DNA of 64,000 nt from Natrinema sp046097095. GTDB lineage: Archaea; Halobacteriota; Halobacteria; Halobacteriales; Natrialbaceae. This document shows, piece by piece, positions 33,566 to 41,802 of this stretch. A program made the position numbers and the translations under genes. The stretch spans positions 1-64,000 of the forward strand of contig NZ_CP175700.1 of NCBI RefSeq assembly GCF_046097095.1, given 5' to 3'. The notes below the pieces were generated by a model. That model had not been told where the DNA came from. It saw only the letters and a list, made by a program, of their open reading frames with translations, and searched no databases. Each line of letters opens with the position of its first letter. Position 1 is the stretch's first letter.

Positions 33566-34774
33566 TCACCACCGTGAGACCTTCTGTTTCGTGTTCTTGA
33601 GCCCGCGCTTTGCTCGAGTCGATGTCTTCTGTGTTGCCCTACGAGCGTCATCGGCGGCTTTGTCTCGCATACGGCCCGTCTTCGACTTCCGCAGGTTGTT
33701 GTACCGCCCAGCGTGAGCCTTCGTCGAGCGGGCTGACGATCCGAGCTGATAGGCTTTCGAGTTGCCACCCCCGAGCGTCGTCTGGCCACTCTTCGTGACT
33801 GCGCCAACCTGATTGTTCGCGTATCCTCGATGGACGTTTCGGGCCCCCCGGACAGCCTTTCCAGAAGTACGTTTTGCCTTCGCAGCCCCGGATGCGGCTG
33901 CTGCAGGATTCGTTGCCGAGACGCCCTTTTGTGCGACGGTCCGTATCGCCGGGCTACTCCAGTAGACCGTCATGATCATCGTGATAATCGCCGCAGGGAT
34001 CAGCGTCAACCCGATGAACAACGAAAAAAGTCCATCAACGGAGGTTTCGAGACCACCGACTTCCCAGCCGATTCGGAAGAGGATGGCTGGTGGAATCCCA
34101 GCAAGCACTAAGCCTGGATAGATTCCTGAAGCCTGACGTGCCATGTTTGCTGCGGGACTAAACGGCCAGACTTCCATCGACCAGAGGACGCCCAGTAGCG
34201 GCATGATCGGCGTCAAGACGCAGAGTGCGATCCACCGAAGAGCGACGACAAATCCTGCGATAACTAAGAAGAAATTCGATATGACGACCATCGCAAGAAT
34301 AGTGAACACGCCCCCAAGCGAGGATTGGATGAGGCCGCCGAGTCCAGCAGACATCTCGTCGATTGGGGCAATCGTCATACCGACTGCGTCGATGAACTGC
34401 AACGGGATCGAGACAAGTGGAAACCAGACGAAGGTTCCCATAAATACGAGACCAAGCCGTCGTAGGAGCTGTTTTCGCCGGTACTCACTCATCGAACCTG
34501 CCCGGAGTCCAACAAACGCAAAGGCGACAACCGACAGCATGATCGCCAGCGGCATGATGTATGAGAGATATACGTCCTGGTACAGACTCTCCCATGGCGC
34601 ATTGTCCGGGGTTCCGACAACCATATACCCCGAATCCGATTTAGGGGTTGGAACGCCAACGATCGGACCTAAGATCGCTTCATAAATGTCATTGACAAGG
34701 CCGAGAAGCGCATTAGTGAAATCCTCGATGACGTTCTCAATCGCATTCTCAACTTCGTTTTGAAGCCATCCCAT
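33566..34774 (-). CDS. VirB6/TrbL-like polytopic membrane protein
   Basis: The 402-residue protein has about seven hydrophobic segments (between residues 70 and 275), an amphipathic N-terminal helix (MGWLQNEVENAIENVIEDF) and a long basic, Gly/Ala/Lys-rich tail (about 285-402). This matches VirB6/TrbL inner-membrane channel proteins of type IV secretion. It is the gene just upstream of virB4, with a 6-base gap. The stop of the upstream lipoprotein abuts its ATG (TGAATG). Confidence 0.8.
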   Translation of the reverse strand: MGWLQNEVENAIENVIEDFTNALLGLVNDIYEAILGPIVGVPTPKSDSGYMVVGTPDNAPWESLYQDVYLSYIMPLAIMLSVVAFAFVGLRAGSMSEYRRKQLLRRLGLVFMGTFVWFPLVSIPLQFIDAVGMTIAPIDEMSAGLGGLIQSSLGGVFTILAMVVISNFFLVIAGFVVALRWIALCVLTPIMPLLGVLWSMEVWPFSPAANMARQASGIYPGLVLAGIPPAILFRIGWEVGGLETSVDGLFSLFIGLTLIPAAIITMIMTVYWSSPAIRTVAQKGVSATNPAAAASGAAKAKRTSGKAVRGARNVHRGYANNQVGAVTKSGQTTLGGGNSKAYQLGSSARSTKAHAGRYNNLRKSKTGRMRDKAADDARRATQKTSTRAKRGLKNTKQKVSRW

Positions 34775-35632
34775 TCAACTCTCACCCTCGCTAGACATCC
34801 CCTCATTTGGACTGCCTTCTACAATCGAAAGCTCACACGACTGATCACCATCATAGCGGAGTTGCTGAGTATAGGATGAATCTCCACCTACCTGTACGAC
34901 AGCCGTCACTGTCATCGGTTCTGTGCCGAGTTCTCCACAGTCAAGTGATCTAACTGCGTTTCTAGTTCGGTAGACAGGACGTTTTGATTGAACTGTAGTC
35001 TCCCCTGGCGGTAAGCGTGTCTCATGGTAGTATGACTGGGATTCCTTCGATTGCAGTCGAGCAACTGGAGCATCTTCCCACTCGAATTCAGTGAGCAACG
35101 ATGGAATCGTCCCTGTGTTCTCAATAACGACTGCCGCATATGTCTCCCAAGTAGGCGAGTTTTTCTCCCACTCCATGTCGGGATTCTCTGCCGCCCACAG
35201 GACATCTGTGATTGTACAGTTAGCCTCGAGCGTGAGCGTCGTTGTATCGACCTGATCGTCCCCATCGAGGGCGACTAGCTCGTATTTTCCAGTAGAGAAG
35301 TCATCTTCATATCGGCCAAGAATTTCGAATGATGTCTTGGTCTCGCCGTTCTCGAGACGCTGTTGATCGTACAGCTCTCCACTTGGATCGACGAGGTTGA
35401 TGAACTCAACCGACATATCATCGGTAACTTCGATCTCGAGGCTCTCCTCCGCTATCTCGACGGACGTGAAGACGTCACTGTCTTCAGCACTGATTCCATT
35501 CCCATCTGTACTATTGTTTGAGGGGTCTGACCCTGACGCACAGCCAGCAAGAGTGGCTGTACTAACGCCGAGGGTAGCAAGGACTGACCTGCGAGCGATA
35601 CGACTGCCATCCGTATTGGAATTTTCTGTCAT
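34775..35632 (-). CDS. Predicted Tat lipoprotein of the conjugation operon
   Basis: The 285-residue protein starts at ATG 35632 (MTENSNTDGSRIARRSVLAT). A Tat-like signal with RRSVL and a lipobox LAGC at about residue 32 leads to an extracellular beta-rich domain of about 240 residues, including an acidic stretch. It would be anchored at the outer face. The ATG overlaps the stop of the large secreted gene (ATGA). The upstream extension of 63 codons was rejected because it is basic and lies within the next gene. The role is presumed: a surface component of the mating apparatus. Confidence 0.75.
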   Translation of the reverse strand: MTENSNTDGSRIARRSVLATLGVSTATLAGCASGSDPSNNSTDGNGISAEDSDVFTSVEIAEESLEIEVTDDMSVEFINLVDPSGELYDQQRLENGETKTSFEILGRYEDDFSTGKYELVALDGDDQVDTTTLTLEANCTITDVLWAAENPDMEWEKNSPTWETYAAVVIENTGTIPSLLTEFEWEDAPVARLQSKESQSYYHETRLPPGETTVQSKRPVYRTRNAVRSLDCGELGTEPMTVTAVVQVGGDSSYTQQLRYDGDQSCELSIVEGSPNEGMSSEGES

Positions 35633-37383
35633 TGTTGATCTGTAAGTCCGAGGAACGTGCCTCCGGACAGGTAGTCGAAACCGTAGACAGCCAGAGCGAC
35701 CGGCAGAAACCAGAGCAGTGTTACGAGAATCAACTGAACGATCTTCTGGAAACCGGGATATTTCGGTGGGATCTTCGCCCGGTCCTCCGCTGCGGAGTAC
35801 AGTTGATTCGCGCGCCACCACTCCGTTGGAATGTACTGCCCATCAACGACTACAGACGGCCGATTCTCGAGTTCGAGAACGGCCATTCCACTAGCGTTGA
35901 CAGTAGTGGACTGATTCCCAACTTCGACCCGGCCGGTTGTGATCGGATCACCGGTCGCCTTCTCTGTGACAGTTGCCTGAACGAGGGCCCCTGACGAGTT
36001 CACCTTGAGGACCGTCAACTCGAGGTTCGTTTCGCGAACGGTTCCGTCGTCGTTGATCGAGACGGACTGCGACTGGCCACGAACGATACCGTGAACGGTC
36101 ACCTCGTCAAAGGTCGCTGCTGGAAGCGTCTCCGATTGGACGGCGATTGACGTTGCGTTCACATAGCGATCAACAGTCGCAATATCGATCTCGTGCGGGA
36201 GGGAGGGGCCGTCTTGTTCACCTCCCCAGGCTTCTTCGATAACTAACGGTGGCTCAGCAGTATCCGTCGCCTCGCTTGGCATATCTGGCCGTTTCTGTGT
36301 CGGTACGGCGTGGATTTGCGCTGGGCGGACGGATGAATTCGTCCGGGTAGTGTCCCTTTCCGTTTGGGACACCATCGTGTGCCAGCCGTCTACTCCCGCA
36401 GAGTAGAACCGCCAATTCCCCCGAAGACGAGCGGTACTGTCAACATCGATTGCTGCCCACGTAGTACCCGGATGTACGACGACACCAGTGCGATTCTCGT
36501 CGCTTTCGAACGTCACGCGCTTCCCGTCACTATTGTCGATCCGAGTAACGACCGTCTGACGGGATTCGGTTGCCGTTACTCGTTCGCTCACATTCTCCGT
36601 TTCAGTCTCCCACGACTCATCACAGGAATCTTCCTCACTGTCGTAATCATCGCACGTTCGTATTTCATGGCGAAGGCGAACGGAGATGGCAACGTTCACG
36701 GAGAGGTTCTGTGTCCCCGACAGCCCACTGTACTCGAGAGTGGAGCGATGATCGTCATTGGACTCGAGTACTCGACCGTCTATCCGTAGTTCGACACTCT
36801 CAATATCTGTCTCAGCAATCGACCACTGATCGCGGACCGAGCCAGTGGTATCGTCATCTGGAACACGCACTCGGTAATCGGTTATCGCGAGGACCTCACC
36901 GTCTGGAGCGATGTACTGTGTCGAGTTGTTTCCTGAATGCAACACCGTCGACGGCTGGACTGCAAAGATGCTCGCGTACGCATCTCTGATGTAGCGTCCG
37001 TCCTCGAGTTGTGCTCCCTCAGGATGAACTGACGTCTTCTCATTCCCAGGGGTGAAATCCTGGACGTCACCGCTGTTCCAGGTTTCGACGGCTTCAACTG
37101 GTTCTTCGAACGGGACATCCGTCGACCCTGCGAGCCGAGCGGAAAATTCCGCGTCAGAAGAAACGGTATCCGTGAACTCCTCACTTGAGCGGTCCCCCTT
37201 ATCGATGTCTTCCGACCACAACAGTGGGAACCGCGTTTCGTTTACACCGTAATCAGGTCCGTCCGCAGGAATCGCCGTGCTCGAGTTTGGGTCAGCTGCA
37301 GCGACACCTGCAGTCAGACTCGCAACGCCTCCGCTTACGGCGAGGAACGCGACGGCGATGACGATCACACGTGACGTGGTCAT
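35629..37383 (-). CDS. Large secreted or surface protein with C-terminal membrane anchor
   Basis: The 584-residue protein starts with a signal peptide (MTTSRVIVIAVAFLAVSGG, cleavage likely after VAAADP) and ends with a hydrophobic segment (about 555-575, ILVTLLWFLPVALAVYGF) and a short tail. The intervening extracellular part is beta-rich, Asn/Thr-rich with many N-x-S/T sites for haloarchaeal N-glycosylation, and contains a probable disulfide pair (CDDYDSEEDSC). It is inserted between the lipoprotein and pilin-like genes, so it is likely the surface part of the mating machine. No family is recognised. Confidence 0.72.
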   Translation of the reverse strand: MTTSRVIVIAVAFLAVSGGVASLTAGVAAADPNSSTAIPADGPDYGVNETRFPLLWSEDIDKGDRSSEEFTDTVSSDAEFSARLAGSTDVPFEEPVEAVETWNSGDVQDFTPGNEKTSVHPEGAQLEDGRYIRDAYASIFAVQPSTVLHSGNNSTQYIAPDGEVLAITDYRVRVPDDDTTGSVRDQWSIAETDIESVELRIDGRVLESNDDHRSTLEYSGLSGTQNLSVNVAISVRLRHEIRTCDDYDSEEDSCDESWETETENVSERVTATESRQTVVTRIDNSDGKRVTFESDENRTGVVVHPGTTWAAIDVDSTARLRGNWRFYSAGVDGWHTMVSQTERDTTRTNSSVRPAQIHAVPTQKRPDMPSEATDTAEPPLVIEEAWGGEQDGPSLPHEIDIATVDRYVNATSIAVQSETLPAATFDEVTVHGIVRGQSQSVSINDDGTVRETNLELTVLKVNSSGALVQATVTEKATGDPITTGRVEVGNQSTTVNASGMAVLELENRPSVVVDGQYIPTEWWRANQLYSAAEDRAKIPPKYPGFQKIVQLILVTLLWFLPVALAVYGFDYLSGGTFLGLTDQQ

Positions 37384-37414
37384 TGGATTTCGGTGAACCG
37401 GTTTGTCTGCCGTA

Positions 37415-37900
37415 TTAGAACGGTTTCACGCAGTCAGAGAAGCCGAATCCCATCTGACCGCCGACTTTGTCGATAAGTTCCGGTGAGATCAATGCGAGGA
37501 CGATGATGCCGAATCCGATACCCGACATTACGAGCTTCTCTTTGGCTTGGTTCTTCTTTTCAGGGTTCCCGCCAGCACGCATGTACGAGAGGCCAGCTCG
37601 ACCAACATAGAAACCAGTTGCAGGGAGCCCGAGACCAGCAACAGCGCCGAAAACAATACCGATACCAGTCTCGACACCGGTGCCGCAGTAAACGTCTCCG
37701 ACATCGCTTTGAGCGGTCGCTGGACCGACTGCAACAATTAACAAGAGGAGTCCAATTGTGAGTGAGACAAGCTGTGGTGGAACAGAGGTGAAGAGCAACT
37801 GCACTCGCGGTCTCATTTGACGAGACGTCGGGGACTTCTCGTTGGTAGCAGGGTGTTCACTAGACGATTCAGTTGCCGCGGAGGATGAATGATTACTCAT
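37415..37900 (-). CDS. Pilin-like (VirB2/TrbC-type) membrane protein
   Basis: The 161-residue protein has a polar N-terminal 45 residues, a signal-like segment (SLTIGLLLLIVAVGPATAQS, cleavage likely after the Ala) and then two hydrophobic helices (IGIVFGAVAGLGLPATGFYV and MSGIGFGIIVLALISPEL), the VirB2/TrbC layout. A Cys at each end (CGTGV and DCVKPF) may form a disulfide. ATG 37900 overlaps the upstream stop by 8 bases; an alternative start is ATG 37816, which keeps only the signal peptide. It is the likely pilus subunit. Confidence 0.68.
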   Translation of the reverse strand: MSNHSSSAATESSSEHPATNEKSPTSRQMRPRVQLLFTSVPPQLVSLTIGLLLLIVAVGPATAQSDVGDVYCGTGVETGIGIVFGAVAGLGLPATGFYVGRAGLSYMRAGGNPEKKNQAKEKLVMSGIGFGIIVLALISPELIDKVGGQMGFGFSDCVKPF

Positions 37901-38186
37901 GGGAAACTGAGTTGACGCTTGGTGTGTCGAGAAGGTTTTCAAGGTCCTCGAAGCACGAGGTCTGTTCGATCAGGTCGTCGAGGTCACGATCGTCGTCGCG
38001 GAGTGCTTCTTCGATGAGTGCGACGAGCCTGTCTCGTTCAATGTCACGATACGCCATCTGCTCGGCGAGTGCCTCGCGGAATAGTCCCGATGCGTTGATA
38101 CCGGTCGCCCAGCTGAGGAACAGGGCATCGGCGGGCATAACCGAAATAGTCGTCGTGGTAGTTCGTTTCACCATTTTCTTACTCAC
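37893..38186 (-). CDS. Small helical protein at the head of the conjugation operon
   Basis: The 97-residue protein starts at ATG 38186 (MSKKMVKRTTTTTISVMPAD). A basic N-terminus is followed by a helical region with clustered acidic residues (IEEALRDDDRDLDDLIEQ). It is the first gene of the minus-strand conjugation operon and its stop overlaps the pilin-like gene. Position and size suggest a small DNA-binding or accessory regulator, but no family match was recognised. Confidence 0.6.
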   Translation of the reverse strand: MSKKMVKRTTTTTISVMPADALFLSWATGINASGLFREALAEQMAYRDIERDRLVALIEEALRDDDRDLDDLIEQTSCFEDLENLLDTPSVNSVSHE

Positions 38187-38561
38187 AGACCAGTTACTGA
38201 TTTGCGAAAATTCGAGACAAGGACCTTGTCGTTCGGGGTTCTAATCGCAGAGTAACCGTTTCGATCAGAGCCTCGATGAATCAGCAACCACGTGACTCGA
38301 ACGCTGAACTGGAGGAGTTCATCGATACCGTCACTGAGCCAACTGGAGAGGAGTGAGGGTACTTCTCGAGCGTGTCGGTCCTGAATTATCTCCATTGGAT
38401 GTTTTTCCACTGGTTCTCACCAATCGAAATTTTAAGGAGGATAACTATATTTTCACTGGCGTTTACACCGTCAATATGTATGTAATTCGTACTATTATTT
38501 AATTCTCAGATGACTCTCTCTGTGGGCCGAATATAATCGATAAACTGGCGTCTGATGAATT
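38187..38561. other. 375-base promoter region with a possible micro-ORF
   Basis: The region upstream of the conjugation operon is AT-rich on its right side (38420-38540). A 26-codon plus-strand frame at 38276-38356 is listed separately. No clear hairpin or repeat was seen. Confidence 0.5.
38276..38356 (+). CDS. Possible micro-protein, 26 aa
   Basis: ATG 38276 opens a 26-residue frame (MNQQPRDSNAELEEFIDTVT, then EPTGEE) ending in TGA. The acidic composition is like that of genuine haloarchaeal proteins rather than a random frame. There is no independent support such as a hairpin or a clear TATA box. It could be a C-terminal remnant of a longer gene or a real small protein. Confidence 0.3.
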   Translation: MNQQPRDSNAELEEFIDTVTEPTGEE

Positions 38562-39680
38562 CTATACCCTCTTTGGCTCCAGTTCAGAGGCAGATCGAGC
38601 TTGCGCGCGATAGGACTCGTACAAGTTGATTCCCCATTTGACGAGTCGTTCGTTAGAAGTGACAATCATCGCAATATGCTTTCCACTACCGGATTCATTG
38701 TACGCTCCAATAGCGACCTTGCGAGTATCGTAAATCCCGATACCGAGCGTATGCGCACGATCGAGGACCAGGGGCTGGTAGTTGCTATACGTCGAGCCGT
38801 GGACCACATACTGGGTTTGAGGGTTTTCGGCGGCTTCGACGTAAGTTGGCAAGTCAAGGATAGCCTCACATTCAATGCCGAGTTCAAGCAATCCTCGATA
38901 GGCGTGGAACAGAACTGGATTAAAGATAGAGCAAAACCCCCGAAAGCGACTTGTTTGTCGGTCATAGAGCTTGAGAGCTGTCCAAAGTACGGAAGAGGGG
39001 CGAGTAGGGGTAGAAATGATCAACTCAGCGTCAGCCAATTCCGGAATTGGAAAGGTCGCATCTTCCTTCGGGAGGCGCTGTAGCCATGGCGCTTTCTCTA
39101 TGAGTTGCTCAACTGCCGTCGCCAAGTCAATATAGGCATTCAGGGCACGTGTTCCGGCAGGTGTGATCTGCTGTTTCCCCCCATTGTCTTGGCTCCAGCC
39201 ATACTCTGTGAAGGTCTTGATGATACGCCCAATTGTGGGCCGTGACGGGGAACTGCTTACTGCTGATTCTAGCTCACTCAGACGGTATGGTTGTCCTTCA
39301 AGTGCTCTTAACACGCCAATCGGATGGTCGGAACGAGTCAGGAACGATAGCTCCTCAACCGAGACCGTCTGAAGACAACTCTCGATAACATCCAAGAGCA
39401 AGAGGCCACCAGCAGTTAGCTCAATCTCTGTGTTAGGTTCCTTGACAAACCCACGGTCTCGGAGAACCGCAAGATGATTAGAGACAGACTGCCGGGAGAT
39501 ATCGGCCTGTTGGGCAACAACAGTCTGTACCACGGGGCTCGAGAGTTCTCCCATGGCTCGTAAAACGTTGAGACGCGCTGAGTCAACTGTCTCATTGATA
39601 ACACTCCGGACAACGAGTTTTTCGCCTGTAAGGGGGTTCCTTGCTCGGCGTATATTTCCAGTCACTGTTGTATCCCCCAT
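38562..39680 (-). CDS. Winged-helix regulator with FilR1-like middle domain
   Basis: The 372-residue protein has a winged helix (about 35-110: SARLNVLRAMGELSSPVVQT, then DISRQSVSNHLAVLRDRGF), a second HTH-like segment (about 120-185: GVLRALEGQPYRLSELESAV), and a FilR1/DUF1724-like sensor domain (about 230-365), including ILDLPTYVEAAENPQ, HTLGIGIYDTRKVAIGAYNE and IAMIVTSNERLVKWG. Such proteins combine DNA binding with a ligand-sensing domain. It is divergent from the P450 gene with 160 bases between, so it probably controls that promoter. Confidence 0.78.
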   Translation of the reverse strand: MGDTTVTGNIRRARNPLTGEKLVVRSVINETVDSARLNVLRAMGELSSPVVQTVVAQQADISRQSVSNHLAVLRDRGFVKEPNTEIELTAGGLLLLDVIESCLQTVSVEELSFLTRSDHPIGVLRALEGQPYRLSELESAVSSSPSRPTIGRIIKTFTEYGWSQDNGGKQQITPAGTRALNAYIDLATAVEQLIEKAPWLQRLPKEDATFPIPELADAELIISTPTRPSSVLWTALKLYDRQTSRFRGFCSIFNPVLFHAYRGLLELGIECEAILDLPTYVEAAENPQTQYVVHGSTYSNYQPLVLDRAHTLGIGIYDTRKVAIGAYNESGSGKHIAMIVTSNERLVKWGINLYESYRAQARSASELEPKRV

Positions 39681-39810
39681 GATGGATTTCCCATCTCTAC
39701 CTTTAATCCAATAGTTATTTAGCTTTATTGATTACTGCTATAATTAACCCTAATATCTGAGTCTACTATATAAATGTATAACTGCCAGTTGAGTGTGGAT
39801 CTACAGTGGA

Positions 39811-39817
39811 TTTATTT
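39811..39817 (+). promoter_or_regulatory. TATA box for the P450 gene
   Basis: TTTATTT lies 24-30 bases before the ATG at 39841, as expected for a leaderless archaeal transcript. A second TATA-like sequence (ATATAAAT) occurs at about 39765-39772. Confidence 0.6.
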
Positions 39818-39840
39818 GTGTTCTGCATGGATGAATTACT

Positions 39841-41199
39841 ATGGATCCGAACGGTCGTCGCCCTCCTGCACCCTCAGGACACCCAGTGATCGGGCATACG
39901 CTGGATTTTGCTCGAAGTCCGTTTGAGTTCGTTAACCGCGCGACGAACGAATGTGGAGACCTCTATCGGATGGAACTTCCTAGCGTCGACGTCTATGTCT
40001 TAGCCCATCCGGAGTATTTCAAACAAGCGCTGGTGACTGACATCGATGCATTCGGAAAGACCGCGGACTTTCAGCGGGTGTTTGGCAATGGATTGCTGTC
40101 GACAGAGGGAGAGCAGTGGAGTCGCCAGCGAGGAATCCTCCAACCATTATTTCATCGGGATCGAATCGGGGGATATGGCGAGTATATGGTCGACGCTACA
40201 CAACGACGACTCGCTACGTGGGAGCCAGGCGAGACTCGAAATATAGAATCAGAGATGCAGGATCTCACAATAGAGATCCTCTTCGCGACACTCTTTGGGC
40301 GCGAATTGCCACCGGGGGAAGGTGGCGATCTCCGTGCAGCATCGGATGGACTCAATAAATGGTTCGCGCCGACGTCCTGGCTCTTACCGAACTGGATTCC
40401 GACACCATCACGACGGGAGTTCGGCAACTCAGTAGAGCGTCTCCGAACGGAAGTTCGGCAACTGCTTGCAGAATACAGTACGGGTTCGGAACGAGCGAAC
40501 AGCTTACAGCCGAATCATCTCCACCAAGAGACGCTCTTATCGAAGCTCCACGAGGCACGCGAAGCAAGTGGCCAAGACCATCTGAGCACGGAGGAAGTCG
40601 AAGACCAAATGCTCACGATGATCTTTGCTGGATACGAAACCACCGCCGCGGCGCTCGGATTCGCCTGGTACTCGCTGGCGATGAATCCCGACATCCGGCA
40701 AGCGTTCCACGACGAACTCGACGCTGTTCTGGGGGGTGAACCACCGTCACCGGAAGACATTGCAAACCTGGACCTCACAAACCGAATCGTCACCGAGACC
40801 CTCCGACTGTATCCCCCCATCCATACGATTCCCCGGAAAACGACTCGAGATGTCCAAGTCGATAGCTACCAAATCCCAGCTGGCGAGGAAGTCCATCTGT
40901 CCGTTATCTCAGCTCATCGTGATGAGCGGTTCTACGACAATCCCCTGTCATTCCGGCCAGAGCGGTGGACAGATGAGTTCGAAGAAGAACTCGCTGACCA
41001 CGCGTTCATTCCGTTCGGTGGTGGTCGTCGGACGTGTATCGGTCGGGAATTTGCTCGCCTCGAGGCAACGCTGGTGCTGGCGACAATTGGTCAACAGTGG
41101 GATCTCGAGTGGGCTGGTGAAGATCCGACGATCACGATCGAACCAGAGATCACTACGCAGACAAAGAACGGCCTCCCAATGCGGCTTCGGCAACGATAG
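39841..41199 (+). CDS. Cytochrome P450
   Basis: The 452-residue protein has all core P450 motifs: the I-helix AGYETT (263-268), the K-helix E319-x-x-R322 in ETLRLYPP, the PERW segment (about 373-376), and the heme loop FGGGRRTCIG (392-401) with the axial ligand C399. There is no membrane anchor, so it is a soluble class I-type enzyme that needs a ferredoxin partner, not seen in this window. The substrate is unknown; terpenoids, carotenoids or xenobiotics are possible. Haloarchaeal homologues are known. It is divergent from the FilR1-like regulator. Confidence 0.95.
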   Translation: MDPNGRRPPAPSGHPVIGHTLDFARSPFEFVNRATNECGDLYRMELPSVDVYVLAHPEYFKQALVTDIDAFGKTADFQRVFGNGLLSTEGEQWSRQRGILQPLFHRDRIGGYGEYMVDATQRRLATWEPGETRNIESEMQDLTIEILFATLFGRELPPGEGGDLRAASDGLNKWFAPTSWLLPNWIPTPSRREFGNSVERLRTEVRQLLAEYSTGSERANSLQPNHLHQETLLSKLHEAREASGQDHLSTEEVEDQMLTMIFAGYETTAAALGFAWYSLAMNPDIRQAFHDELDAVLGGEPPSPEDIANLDLTNRIVTETLRLYPPIHTIPRKTTRDVQVDSYQIPAGEEVHLSVISAHRDERFYDNPLSFRPERWTDEFEEELADHAFIPFGGGRRTCIGREFARLEATLVLATIGQQWDLEWAGEDPTITIEPEITTQTKNGLPMRLRQR

Positions 41200-41330
41200 G
41201 CAGAGACTATCGCTCATCAACTGCAACACAACTGAAGTCGGAGTGTTTCTTGGGCCAAGTGGCATGACGATCAGCAGATTCGGTCTTATCCCTCTATTAC
41301 CTAATATTATATACAAAAAACTCATCGGGG

Positions 41331-41636
41331 TATATACACATCTTTTCGGACGGCAATGCAGGTATTCAATATATCGAGAAGTTAATTGGGCAGTACCTGC
41401 CAACCCATACATCTTCGAAGAACTTAGGCAAATACGAGGTCTGGCACACAGAAAAGAATCTCGAGATCAATACGAGCTTCAGTCGTCAATGGACCTCTCA
41501 GCGCTGTCCAGTATTTTCTGATCACGAACTTGCCGAGCGACATGAGGAGGAGCCTGCGTATCGTCTCACTGAGTTCGGTGAGCAAATTCTCAACGGTGAA
41601 GCAGAGTACCAAGAACTCAACGAAACGGATGAATGA
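41331..41636 (+). pseudogene. Degenerate C-terminal part of a winged-helix regulator
   Basis: The frame ending at TGA 41634-41636 is open from about 41268 and contains no ATG, GTG or TTG in phase. From about 41331 it reads IEKLIGQYLPTHTSSKNLGK, then KYEVWHTEKNLEINTSFSRQ, and ends in AYRLTEFGEQILNGEAEY. The end resembles the C-terminal wing and tail of archaeal winged-helix regulators. The 5' part and start codon are missing, so it is a truncated gene. The assignment is weak. Confidence 0.4.
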
Positions 41637-41648
41637 GCAGTGTAGGTG

Positions 41649-41689
41649 TTAACCAACATATCGCCGGCGTCAGCAATATCGTTGGTTAA
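41649..41689. repeat. 41-bp inverted-repeat site, right copy
   Basis: TTAACCAAC at 41649-41657 and GTTGGTTAA at 41681-41689 with a 23-base spacer match the arms, spacing and total length of the site at 23758-23798. The spacers share only GCCGGCG, at slightly different positions, so the geometry is conserved but the core is not. Confidence 0.8.
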
Positions 41690-41802
41690 TCACTACTCGA
41701 AGATACGCAGTCACTCAGTAGTTTGCTGGCTTTCACCAGATAGAATACTCGTTCACGATACGTGATAGTAGAAAAGTCCGAAAGGCTGAGTCCGTAGCGG
41801 TG

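Noticed and set aside
26091..38186. Relaxase gene in the conjugation operon
   Set aside because: No frame showed the His-rich triad or the other usual relaxase motifs. A relaxase may lie outside the window.
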